From NCBI GenBank assembly GCA_014871545.1, contig WGSR01000008.1:1-21102 (forward strand): DNA of 21,102 nucleotides, read 5' to 3'. The position numbers and the translations under genes were made by a program. The notes below the pieces were generated by a model. That model was not told where the DNA came from and did not search any database. It saw nothing but the letters and a program-made list of their open reading frames with translations. This stretch comes from Collinsella sp. (GTDB lineage: Bacteria; Actinomycetota; Coriobacteriia; Coriobacteriales; Coriobacteriaceae). Shown here in pieces: positions 7,005 to 13,211 of this stretch (positions are counted from its first letter, which is position 1; the number at the start of each line of letters is the position of its first letter).

Positions 7005-8500
7005 GAGCTTCTCCTTTGGACCGTAGCGTTGGAGGCGAGCGGGATGGACACCGTAAGCGTGAAGGGCGGGGCGGTGCGGACTTCCAGGCTGCCGCCCAGA
7101 TTCTGTGCGACATGCCTCATACCTGGGATACCCGTTCCCTCGCGATACGATACGGGTGCAGGCGCGCCGTCGTTAGAAACGGCCATCCGCGCAACAGCGC
7201 CGTCTTCCGACGTCTCCTGCCGCAGGCGCACATGGACCTGATGGGCCTGTGCATGCTTGGTGGCATTGGTCGAGGCTTCGCGGATAATCTGCAGAAAGGC
7301 TGCGGCGACACGCGCGTCGCTTGGCAGCTCGCCCTCCACATCGATCTGCACGCTCACCAGGCCAAAGGCATGGACGATATCGCCCAGTTGTTCTGCCGGT
7401 TCGGCGTCGCCCCCGCTGCGCAGATCGGCAGCGATTGAGCGCAGCAGCGGGTCAATCTGCTCGAGCGACTCGTCGTCCAGGCGCCCCTCCTCCAGATAAC
7501 GATGGAGGATGGACAGGCGCTGCCCGATCACGTCGTGCACGCGAGCGCGCATACGCAGATAGGCCGCATTGTCAGCAACTTTTTTGACTTCTTCGATCTG
7601 GGCTTGGAGCTCTTGGCCCGCAAGCTCAAGCAGGTGGTTGGCTTGCGCCAGGCGATCATGAGCATGCGCATACTCTGTTACATCCAGGCCGATAATGCGC
7701 TCAAAGAGGCGGCCCGAAACCATAACGTCATCGTGCACAAACAAGCGAATCTCGGCGGGAGAAACCTCGACCACCGCCCGCGCCTCACCAAAGCGGTCCA
7801 GATTAATCCGCACACGGTTCTGGCTGCTTTCGGGCATTTGCATGCTGAGTTTGCGCAGGTCGTTCCATGTGCCGCTCATATCGCCTAGGTCGGTGGGCAT
7901 ATGAAGTTCCACCAGGTTTCTGCGCATGCAGCGGTTCATGAGCAGCGGACGGCCCCTCGGGTCCAGATACAGGATGCCCACGGGAATCACGTTGATGGTC
8001 TCGATCGTCGAGAACGCGGTGATATCCTCCTGGCGGTTACGGACGTCCATCAAGAGCGCCGCGATGGAACGGAACAGGAAGAACGCTCCCTCTGCGATAA
8101 GGACAACGGTCCACGCCGAGCCCATGGCAAAAACCACCGGCGGTGTAACGGCGACAACAAGCAGCAGCTCGACCAGCATGACGGGGCGACGATAGCGCAC
8201 CATAAGCACCACGCCATAGGCAAAGATTGCGGCATTGAGCCACAGCACTCCGCCCATTGCCCTGGCACAAACGTCAAGCGGCGCCACCAGATACGAGCCA
8301 GACGACGCGAACAGGATAAGCGCCGAAACCACCAGGTGAACCACGAGGCTCGCCTCGTAGGCGCAAATCACCTTACGGTTATAGGACGAGCGGCGCGATG
8401 AGATGAGCGGGACGTGGATCGTCTGCAGACACGCAGCCAGGGCAAAGACAACATCGAGCGCAACGATTTGGGGAAGGATGAGCGAAATCTGCATCGTCAC
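7001..8500 (-). CDS. PAS-containing sensor histidine kinase (NarX/DesK-type core)
   Basis: A 499-residue membrane kinase. Residues 7-150 hold about five or six hydrophobic helices. A PAS-like domain (about 155-275, with VIPVGILYLDPRGRPLLMN) is followed by a coiled stretch (about 280-315) and a HisKA_3-like helix with the phospho-acceptor H322 in RARVHDVIGQRLS. The ATPase domain has an N-box (E408, N412, K415, H416 in REASTNATKHA), NDG at 443-445 and a G-rich motif at 455-460 (GTGIPG), so it looks active. The start chosen is GTG at 8500 with GAGGG 7 bases upstream; an in-frame ATG at 8494 is the alternative. It overlaps the response regulator gene by 4 bases and begins 59 bases after the stop of the sensor-like gene. 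Its signal is unknown. Confidence 0.9.
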   Translation of the reverse strand: MTMQISLILPQIVALDVVFALAACLQTIHVPLISSRRSSYNRKVICAYEASLVVHLVVSALILFASSGSYLVAPLDVCARAMGGVLWLNAAIFAYGVVLMVRYRRPVMLVELLLVVAVTPPVVFAMGSAWTVVLIAEGAFFLFRSIAALLMDVRNRQEDITAFSTIETINVIPVGILYLDPRGRPLLMNRCMRRNLVELHMPTDLGDMSGTWNDLRKLSMQMPESSQNRVRINLDRFGEARAVVEVSPAEIRLFVHDDVMVSGRLFERIIGLDVTEYAHAHDRLAQANHLLELAGQELQAQIEEVKKVADNAAYLRMRARVHDVIGQRLSILHRYLEEGRLDDESLEQIDPLLRSIAADLRSGGDAEPAEQLGDIVHAFGLVSVQIDVEGELPSDARVAAAFLQIIREASTNATKHAQAHQVHVRLRQETSEDGAVARMAVSNDGAPAPVSYREGTGIPGMRHVAQNLGGSLEVRTAPPFTLTVSIPLASNATVQRRSS

Positions 8501-8559
8501 TCACCCGCCCTCGGCATCAACACGATCATACGCAACTGGCCGGGTTCGCCCTCAAGGCG

Positions 8560-10380
8560 TTATGCCACGTTGCGCCTTTGCAGAGCGCTTTCGAGCTCTT
8601 GCGCAGCGGGCGTCTGCGAAAGATCTGCATCATCGTTGGAAAAAAGCGTGGCGCGCAGCTCGACACTGCATCGGTCATGGTCGCCCAAGTGATACATAAG
8701 CGCCGGATGGTCGGTGGTGTAGGCAAAAAACGCAAAGTCATACACGCAGTCGTACAGGGCGCTTACCGTACTGGCGTGCATCGGACGCCGTATGGCGATA
8801 ATCGAGGCGCAATCGATATCGATGGTGCGCAGGTCGCTTGCGAGCTCGTTGGCAATGAGCTGAATACGGTCGCGATCAAAACCGCTCTCCCCGTGCTGTG
8901 CCAACGTGAGCGACCCCTTGCGCTTGCAATAGGCGACGAGCATCTTGGCGCGCTGCAGCATGCGGTAGCGCTCGTGCGAAGACGCTTCGTCGGTCAACGG
9001 CGGCAGCGAGCTCAGCAGGTCGTACATCCCTTCGAGCGCGCGGGCAAGCGCTTGATCCACGTCTTGGACCAGCAGGGTCTCGGCCTCTTGATCTGCCAAA
9101 TGCGTCTTAAGGTCGTAGTCGGCGGCGAGCAGCTCATTTTGACGCTGCAGCTCCATACGACGATGTGCCAGTTCACGGTTAAGCTCGTTGAGATCCGACA
9201 CGTCTTGGGCAAGCAGGGCCGATCCGCCCAGCAGTGGAAAGGCACGGTACATTACATCGGGATCGGACGCCACGGCAAAGGCATGGGCGCGGCTGTGCGC
9301 CTGGGTCCGCAACTCCTCGCGCACGCCTACCGGCATTGGCTTTGACACTGGCGTGGCATAGACTTCCTGCAGGTCGCGCGTTAGAACTTTGAGGTCAAGC
9401 GGCAAGGTGTCGAAAATGCCGGCGATGTCGTGATATGACGGAACGACACCGCAATCGAGACAGATTTCCATCGCCACCACGCACAAGACGCAATAGACGA
9501 GCGAGAAGTTGAGCCTCCATGCCCAGGGCACGCGCAACGCATATGAGATGGCAAAGAACGCGCCGCCCAGCAGCACGAGCGCCGCCGTGCCCGAGAAACG
9601 TTGGATGCGAAAGGACGAGGACCGGCCCACCAGGATAAAAAAGGCCACAAAGTTAAAGGCCGTCCACACGAGGACGGCGAAATAACCCCAGCCGTACGTG
9701 TAATCGTTGCTCCAGGTGTCGCTTGTACGGTCAAAGTGGAAGACCTGCTGGTGAAAATCGTTGGTGAGCACAAATCCGATAAGCAGGATAGCCACAATCC
9801 ACAGCGCAGCGCAGTAGCGGCGACCCAGGCGGTGTTGCTCCAGGCCCGCAAGGCGCAGACCACACAACTGGTAGAGCAGCGGAATGAGCGTCATGGGCAC
9901 GTAGTACAGGTACCACAGCACGGTGGCATAGAACGGCGTGAACGACTTGTACTTGAGAATGACTTCGATCATCCACAGGGCGCAGATGGAGGCGATGGCA
10001 ACAAGGCGGCGGCGCAACACATAGTCCAAACAGCGCAGATAGACCGATACGCCCCAGATCGAAAATGCAATTGCGGCAACAAGCAACGGCAGAGAGCTCG
10101 AATGGACGAGCGCATCCACGACCTCTTCGGACACCTCGCTATAGGCGGGCACGGCGTTAGAAAGTTTGGGGTCGAAGGCGAACAGCGCCGGCAAGACTGC
10201 CAAAAGCATGAGGAACATCGCGGTGATGACACCGGCGATAGCAAAGACGCGGTGGCGGTACACCTGATGTGTTATGCCAACAAGGAATCGCGGCATGGCG
10301 AAGAGCCTGCCGCCCCTGGGATCCGCCACGGGTGCGGATCGGGCGGCCGCGTTGCCGATATGTCGCTCGCGGGTACCCAT
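8560..10380 (-). CDS. 7TM sensor-like protein with degenerate kinase-like C-terminus
   Basis: A 606-residue protein if started at ATG 10380. About seven hydrophobic helices span residues 35-310. The TNDFHQQVFHF stretch near residue 204 resembles the N-terminal 7TM ligand-sensing region of certain histidine kinases (typically TNxLHHLF). A soluble part follows, with a Leu/Gln/Glu-rich coiled coil (about 393-433). The end (about 540-585) has the spacing of an ATPase domain but no N-box asparagine and no glycine motifs, so kinase activity is unlikely. It is probably a co-sensor that feeds the intact kinase encoded 59 bases downstream. The start is uncertain: no good ribosome site precedes 10380, and a possible -10 (TACACT, 10390-10395) would make the mRNA nearly leaderless. 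ATG at 10296, just before the first helix, is a serious alternative. Confidence 0.75.
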   Translation of the reverse strand: MGTRERHIGNAAARSAPVADPRGGRLFAMPRFLVGITHQVYRHRVFAIAGVITAMFLMLLAVLPALFAFDPKLSNAVPAYSEVSEEVVDALVHSSSLPLLVAAIAFSIWGVSVYLRCLDYVLRRRLVAIASICALWMIEVILKYKSFTPFYATVLWYLYYVPMTLIPLLYQLCGLRLAGLEQHRLGRRYCAALWIVAILLIGFVLTNDFHQQVFHFDRTSDTWSNDYTYGWGYFAVLVWTAFNFVAFFILVGRSSSFRIQRFSGTAALVLLGGAFFAISYALRVPWAWRLNFSLVYCVLCVVAMEICLDCGVVPSYHDIAGIFDTLPLDLKVLTRDLQEVYATPVSKPMPVGVREELRTQAHSRAHAFAVASDPDVMYRAFPLLGGSALLAQDVSDLNELNRELAHRRMELQRQNELLAADYDLKTHLADQEAETLLVQDVDQALARALEGMYDLLSSLPPLTDEASSHERYRMLQRAKMLVAYCKRKGSLTLAQHGESGFDRDRIQLIANELASDLRTIDIDCASIIAIRRPMHASTVSALYDCVYDFAFFAYTTDHPALMYHLGDHDRCSVELRATLFSNDDADLSQTPAAQELESALQRRNVA

Positions 10381-10493
10381 AGTGCTTTTAGTGTACCGAC
10401 AGATGGGTCGAAAAAGCGGGCCGCATGTCCCAAAATCCGCAGACGGCAAGGCGCCCGGCAGCCTCCCCCGTCTGGCACTTCCCGATATCCGCC

Positions 10494-10544
10494 CGCCCCA
10501 AACCACCGCAAAGGGGACAGGCACCTTTGTGGTGGTTTGGGGCG
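10494..10544. repeat. 51-base REP-like palindrome with GGACAGGCA loop
   Basis: CGCCCCAAACCACC (10494-10507) pairs exactly with 10531-10544, and after one G/T position CAAAGG (10509-10514) pairs with CCTTTG (10524-10529). This leaves the 9-base loop GGACAGGCA, giving 20 Watson-Crick pairs in a 21-position stem. It begins only 6 bases beyond the DUF4867 stop on the minus strand, so it can also end that transcript, though no T-run follows. The core AAAGGTGCCTGTCCCCTTT (minus strand, one string) is one I recall as a widespread bacterial repeat often associated with REP/RAYT-type elements. No Y1 transposase gene is in the window. Confidence 0.75.
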
Positions 10545-10549
10545 ATGCG

Positions 10550-11194
10550 CTAGTCCACGGTGATGTCGAGGTTCTTGCCGATGAGGCCTACGTAGCCGCC
10601 CTCGGCAGCCTTGGGGCTGTCAGCATGGCAGAGAACCCACTTGTCGGCCTTCCAGTAGCAGTAGCTGTCGCCGGCCGTGGGCATGTCGGCCGCGGCCTCG
10701 GGGCGCGGGCCGTTGGTGCCGGCGGGCAGCGCCACCATCACCTGGAAGCCACCGTCGTCGACCATGCACGGCGTGTAGTGGAGCGTGGTGTTGAAGACTT
10801 CGACGACCGTACCCGCCGGCACGCGAAACGCCTTGACGCACGCGGTGTCGAGCTTGCCGTCCTCGATCTCCCAGCGATGCGCCACGAGCAGGATAAAGTC
10901 GCGAGCGCCCAAGTTGAATTCGCTCGCGCGGTGATACTCCAGGCAGTTGAGTCGTGTATTGTGGCCGTTGCACCAGCCGAGCTGGAAGGGACGGCCACCA
11001 AACATGAGAAAGCCAAGCTTGTCGGCATCCATGACACCCTCGAGCTCCGGCGCGCTCGCCACGTATTTGCTGCCCTCAGGGATGGGCGTGGAGGCAAGCG
11101 CCTCGAGCACGGGCGACGTAAGCTCGGACGGAACGTCATCCCAAACGTTGCCATAGGATTTGAACTCGGGATCGTTGACAGAGTAGATATGCAT
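10550..11194 (-). CDS. DUF4867 family protein, cupin-like
   Basis: A 214-residue soluble protein starting at ATG 11194, preceded by AGGAG at 5 bases. An upstream in-frame ATG at 11284 would run through the luxS terminator and lacks this site, so the shorter start is preferred. The opening MHIYSVNDPEFKSYG and the middle VPAGTVVEVFNTTLHYTPC look like the DUF4867 family, whose beta-rich second half resembles a small-molecule-binding cupin. Conserved-looking His, Cys and Asn residues cluster at WCNGHNTRLNCLEYHRASEFN and could bind metal or sugar, but this is a guess. No signal peptide or membrane segment. It stands alone between the luxS terminator and a palindrome, with a 7-2-7 palindrome just upstream as possible operator. 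Family call from memory; biochemical role unknown. Confidence 0.78.
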   Translation of the reverse strand: MHIYSVNDPEFKSYGNVWDDVPSELTSPVLEALASTPIPEGSKYVASAPELEGVMDADKLGFLMFGGRPFQLGWCNGHNTRLNCLEYHRASEFNLGARDFILLVAHRWEIEDGKLDTACVKAFRVPAGTVVEVFNTTLHYTPCMVDDGGFQVMVALPAGTNGPRPEAAADMPTAGDSYCYWKADKWVLCHADSPKAAEGGYVGLIGKNLDITVD

Positions 11195-11233
11195 GTTCAC
11201 TCCTGTTCGTAAATGTGACAGTATGAACATTCT

Positions 11234-11249
11234 AGAACAATCTTGTTCT
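11234..11249. promoter_or_regulatory. 7-2-7 palindrome upstream of DUF4867 gene, candidate operator
   Basis: AGAACAA TC TTGTTCT is a perfect 7-bp inverted repeat with a 2-base centre, 40 bases upstream of the DUF4867 ATG. A further GAAC half lies at 11225-11228. It sits where a minus-strand promoter should be (TAGAAT at 11230-11235 could serve as -10, with a weak -35). It probably binds a dimeric repressor. The gap between GAAC and GTTC is 6, not the 4 of a Gram-positive SOS box. Confidence 0.5.
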
Positions 11250-11267
11250 GTTTTGAGCACTCGGCAT

Positions 11268-11299
11268 AAAAAAGCGCTCCGCAAAGAGCGGGAGCGCTT
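11268..11299 (-). terminator. Intrinsic terminator of luxS
   Basis: On the minus strand AAGCGCTCC (11299-11291) pairs with GGAGCGCTT (11280-11272) around a 10-base loop, and six T residues (11273-11268) overlap and follow the stem. It begins 29 bases after the luxS stop. A textbook terminator, it shows that luxS and the DUF4867 gene are separate transcription units. Confidence 0.92.
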
Positions 11300-11328
11300 C
11301 TAGTACAAACGCTATTTCTGCGAGGGAC

Positions 11329-11817
11329 TTACGCCTGCTGATAGTGCAGGTGCTCCTCGTCGATATCGGCCAGGTCGCGGTTGAGGTAACGGCGCGCGAG
11401 CCAGTTAGCCATGGGAAGGTTCTGGTCCAGGTAGTTGCCGCACTCCTCAGGAGCGGCACCGGGGACATCGCCCTCAAAGTCGGCGACAAACTCGAACAGC
11501 TCACGCACGAGCGGCAGGATCTCCTCGCTCGTCACCTCGCCAAATACGACGAGGTAAAAGCCCGTGCGGCAGCCCATGGGGCCAAAGTAGACAATGCGGC
11601 TCGACCACTCGGCATGATTGCGAAGGAACGTCGCGCCCAGGTGCTCAATGGTGTGGCACTCGGCGGTGTTCATGACCGGCTCCTTGTTGGGCGTGGTCAG
11701 GCGCAGGTCAAACGTGGTGACGGCAGCACCGGTCGCCGGATCGCGGTCGATGCGGCTCACATACACGCCGGGCTCAAGCAGCAGATGGTCAACGGAAAAA
11801 CTCGCGATGCGCTCCAT
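11329..11817 (-). CDS. luxS: S-ribosylhomocysteine lyase (AI-2 synthase)
   Basis: A 162-residue protein of normal LuxS length. LuxS cleaves S-ribosylhomocysteine to homocysteine and DPD, the precursor of autoinducer-2, in the activated methyl cycle. The metal site is intact: H55 and H59 in the HTIEH motif (with the general base E58) and C126 in EECGNY. The catalytic cysteine C83 lies in FGPMGCRTGFY. The opening MERIASFSVDHLLLEPGVYVS and the N-terminal substrate segment are typical of the family. The protein is cytoplasmic and homodimeric in known members. The start at ATG 11817 follows a GAGG site. No pfs/mtn or other methyl-cycle gene is adjacent, so luxS appears monocistronic. Its probable promoter lies inside an unusual palindrome just upstream and its transcript ends at a strong terminator. 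Confidence 0.97.
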   Translation of the reverse strand: MERIASFSVDHLLLEPGVYVSRIDRDPATGAAVTTFDLRLTTPNKEPVMNTAECHTIEHLGATFLRNHAEWSSRIVYFGPMGCRTGFYLVVFGEVTSEEILPLVRELFEFVADFEGDVPGAAPEECGNYLDQNLPMANWLARRYLNRDLADIDEEHLHYQQA

Positions 11818-11838
11818 GGCAGATCCTCTCGGTAGTCA

Positions 11839-11912
11839 ATTTGGGACGGGCTCTTTTAGCTGGTTCGAATGGTCGCACCAATCATACCAGTCAAAAAAGC
11901 CCCGTCCCAAAT
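11839..11912. repeat. 74-base imperfect palindrome spanning the luxS promoter region
   Basis: The outer arms ATTTGGGACGGG (11839-11850) and CCCGTCCCAAAT (11901-11912) are exact complements. The pairing continues with small bulges through CTCTTTT / AAAAAAGC, then CTGGT (11860-11864) with ACCAG (11886-11890), and an apical TGGT (11870-11873) with ACCA (11877-11880) around the loop CGC. It lies between luxS and lacI and shares its GGGACGGG arm with the next hairpin. Confidence 0.7.
11881..11889 (-). promoter_or_regulatory. Candidate extended -10 promoter of luxS
   Basis: On the minus strand TGG-TATGAT matches an extended -10 box (TGnTATAAT) in 5 of 6 core positions. No good -35 is present; TTGGGA at the expected distance is poor. 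Transcription would start near 11874, giving a leader of about 57 bases to the luxS ATG. The box lies near the tip of the 74-base palindrome. Confidence 0.4.
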
Positions 11913-11930
11913 GAGCTACCCGGGACGGGG
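11893..11930 (-). terminator. Intrinsic terminator of the lacI-family gene
   Basis: On the minus strand CCCCGTCCC (11930-11922) pairs with GGGACGGGG (11908-11900) over a 13-base loop, followed by C and six T residues (11898-11893). It lies about 90 bases after the LacI-family stop. Its left arm can instead pair with the upstream copy at 11946-11956, so a competing non-terminating hairpin exists. Confidence 0.75.
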
Positions 11931-11956
11931 ATCAATGAGTTTTAAATCCCCGTCCC
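11922..11956. repeat. Perfect 11-bp hairpin competing with the lacI terminator
   Basis: GGGACGGGGAT (11922-11932) and ATCCCCGTCCC (11946-11956) are exact complements around a 13-base AT-rich loop. With the two arms of the neighbouring palindrome this makes four copies of the GGGACGGG core in alternating orientation within 118 bases. Confidence 0.75.
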
Positions 11957-12018
11957 AGAAAAATCATTCTAGGTAATCTAGAAGGACTTTTCCGCTCTGG
12001 GGTCTGGCGCCGTTCCGA

Positions 12019-13029
12019 CTAGATCTCGCGCACGCTTTGGCGCTCGACAAAGTAGGTCGACACGGCCGTCTTGCAGGTATAGCTCTTGGGGTTGCGGATG
12101 TTGCCCACCAGGCGACGCACCGCGATCTCGCCCACCTCGTGCTTGGGAACATGCACCGTGGTGAGCGGCGGGTTGGAGAAGGCGCCCAAAGACAGGTCGT
12201 CAAAGCCGATGATCGAGACATCCTCGGGCACGCGAATACCGTGCTCGTTGAACGCGCGCATGGCGCCCACGGCGAGCACGTCGTTCTCGGCAAAGAAAGC
12301 CGTCGGCAGATCGTCGCGCGAGACGTTGTCGAGCCACACGCCCATGTCGTGATAAGCGCCCTCGAGCGTGGTACCCAGCGTGACGTGCCATGCCGGGTTG
12401 GCCTCAAGATCCGCGTCCTCAAGCGCTTGGCGATAGCCGCGCTCGCGGTCCTTAAAGTTGCGGATCCGAAGGTCGCCCGCCAGATAGCCGATTTGCCTGT
12501 GGCCTTTCTCGATAAGGTAATCCACGGCACGCAGCACCGAATCGGTGTTGGCGATGACTACGGCATCGAAGTACTGGCGATCGCTCCAGCCGTCGAGCAC
12601 AATCAGGTGGGCGGCAGCGTCGGCGAACAGGGCGTAGTCCTCCTCGCCCAGCTCGGTACCCATCAGCACGATGGCGGCCGACGGGTCGGCGATCAGGCCC
12701 TCGACCTGCGGGCGCACGGCGTCCAGGTCGCTAAAGTCGAGCGAGACAAAGCTCGTGCTCATGCCGTGGCGACGCGCCTGGCGCTCCACGCCCTCGATGA
12801 CCGCGGGATGGAAGGTGCTCTCGTCCAGGATGGCGCCCGTCTTGCGCGCAAGCACAAACTGGATGCTCTCGAGCTGCGTCGACTGCTGATAGCCAAGCGA
12901 CTGCGCGCACTCCAGGATGACCTTGGCGGTCTCCTCGCTCACGCTGCGCTTGCGGTTGAGCGCGTTGGACACGGTTGCGGGCGAAAAGCCGGTAATGCGG
13001 CTGATCTCGCGGACGCTTGCTTTAGCCAT
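12019..13029 (-). CDS. LacI/GalR-family transcriptional regulator
   Basis: A 336-residue regulator. The N-terminal HTH (about 5-25, VREISRITGFSPATVSNALN) and the hinge region with LECAQSLGY are typical LacI. The rest is a periplasmic-binding-protein-like effector domain ending in the dimer region with VPEDVSIIGFDDLSLGAFSNPPLTTVHVP. It should repress or activate sugar genes in response to a small carbohydrate, which the sequence does not identify. The start chosen is ATG 13029, preceded by GGGGGAA; an in-frame ATG at 13044 is less well placed. It lies on the same strand just after the beta-glucoside operon but has its own promoter candidate and terminator. A role in controlling that operon is possible but unproven, since the operon already has an antiterminator. 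Confidence 0.95.
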   Translation of the reverse strand: MAKASVREISRITGFSPATVSNALNRKRSVSEETAKVILECAQSLGYQQSTQLESIQFVLARKTGAILDESTFHPAVIEGVERQARRHGMSTSFVSLDFSDLDAVRPQVEGLIADPSAAIVLMGTELGEEDYALFADAAAHLIVLDGWSDRQYFDAVVIANTDSVLRAVDYLIEKGHRQIGYLAGDLRIRNFKDRERGYRQALEDADLEANPAWHVTLGTTLEGAYHDMGVWLDNVSRDDLPTAFFAENDVLAVGAMRAFNEHGIRVPEDVSIIGFDDLSLGAFSNPPLTTVHVPKHEVGEIAVRRLVGNIRNPKSYTCKTAVSTYFVERQSVREI

Positions 13030-13111
13030 CGTTCCCCCTAGCATCGGTCGCGGCCGAGCATCGTGGCTTGACCGCCCCGTGGCTCGGCAACTAAACGACC
13101 GCAAATTCAAT

Positions 13112-13158
13112 CTAAACAGAATAGTAAATGTTTAATAGCTAGTTTAGCCTGTTGTCAA
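13112..13158 (-). promoter_or_regulatory. Promoter and possible operator of the lacI-family gene
   Basis: On the minus strand a perfect -35 TTGACA (13158-13153) is followed after 17 bases by TTAAAC (13135-13130), or after 15 by TATTAA, in an AT-rich stretch unlike its surroundings. CTAAAC (13112-13117) and GTTTAG (13142-13147) form an inverted repeat around the -10 region, and another CTAAAC lies at 13091-13096. These could be sites for self-regulation. About 85 bases of leader separate this from the ATG. Confidence 0.55.
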
Positions 13159-13211
13159 GCGAAGTGGCACGACTATTCCCCCAACGGGCGCATTTGTCCA
13201 TCTTAACGTTA

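Noticed and set aside
9601..10563. A 320-codon plus-strand frame opposite the sensor gene
   Set aside because: Same reason: a charged shadow of a transmembrane region, with no ribosome site or family.
11225..11249. SOS/LexA box upstream of the DUF4867 gene
   Set aside because: GAAC and GTTC are separated by 6 bases instead of 4, and the gene has no link to DNA repair.
11195..11284. Longer start for the DUF4867 gene at 11284
   Set aside because: The extension overlaps the luxS terminator and the candidate operator, and the ATG at 11194 has an ideal AGGAG site.
11858..11880. tRNA 3' fragment (GGTTCGAAT followed by ACCA)
   Set aside because: The T-arm stem is not formed and no acceptor partner exists; the bases are explained by the palindrome.
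11818..12018. SAM or other riboswitch in the luxS leader
   Set aside because: No conserved riboswitch core motif was recognised; the structure consists of simple inverted repeats.
12037..13041. A 334-codon plus-strand frame opposite the LacI-family gene
   Set aside because: It mirrors the LacI gene, is rich in His/Arg/Ala, and has no recognisable domain; the minus-strand HTH and effector domain are unmistakable.
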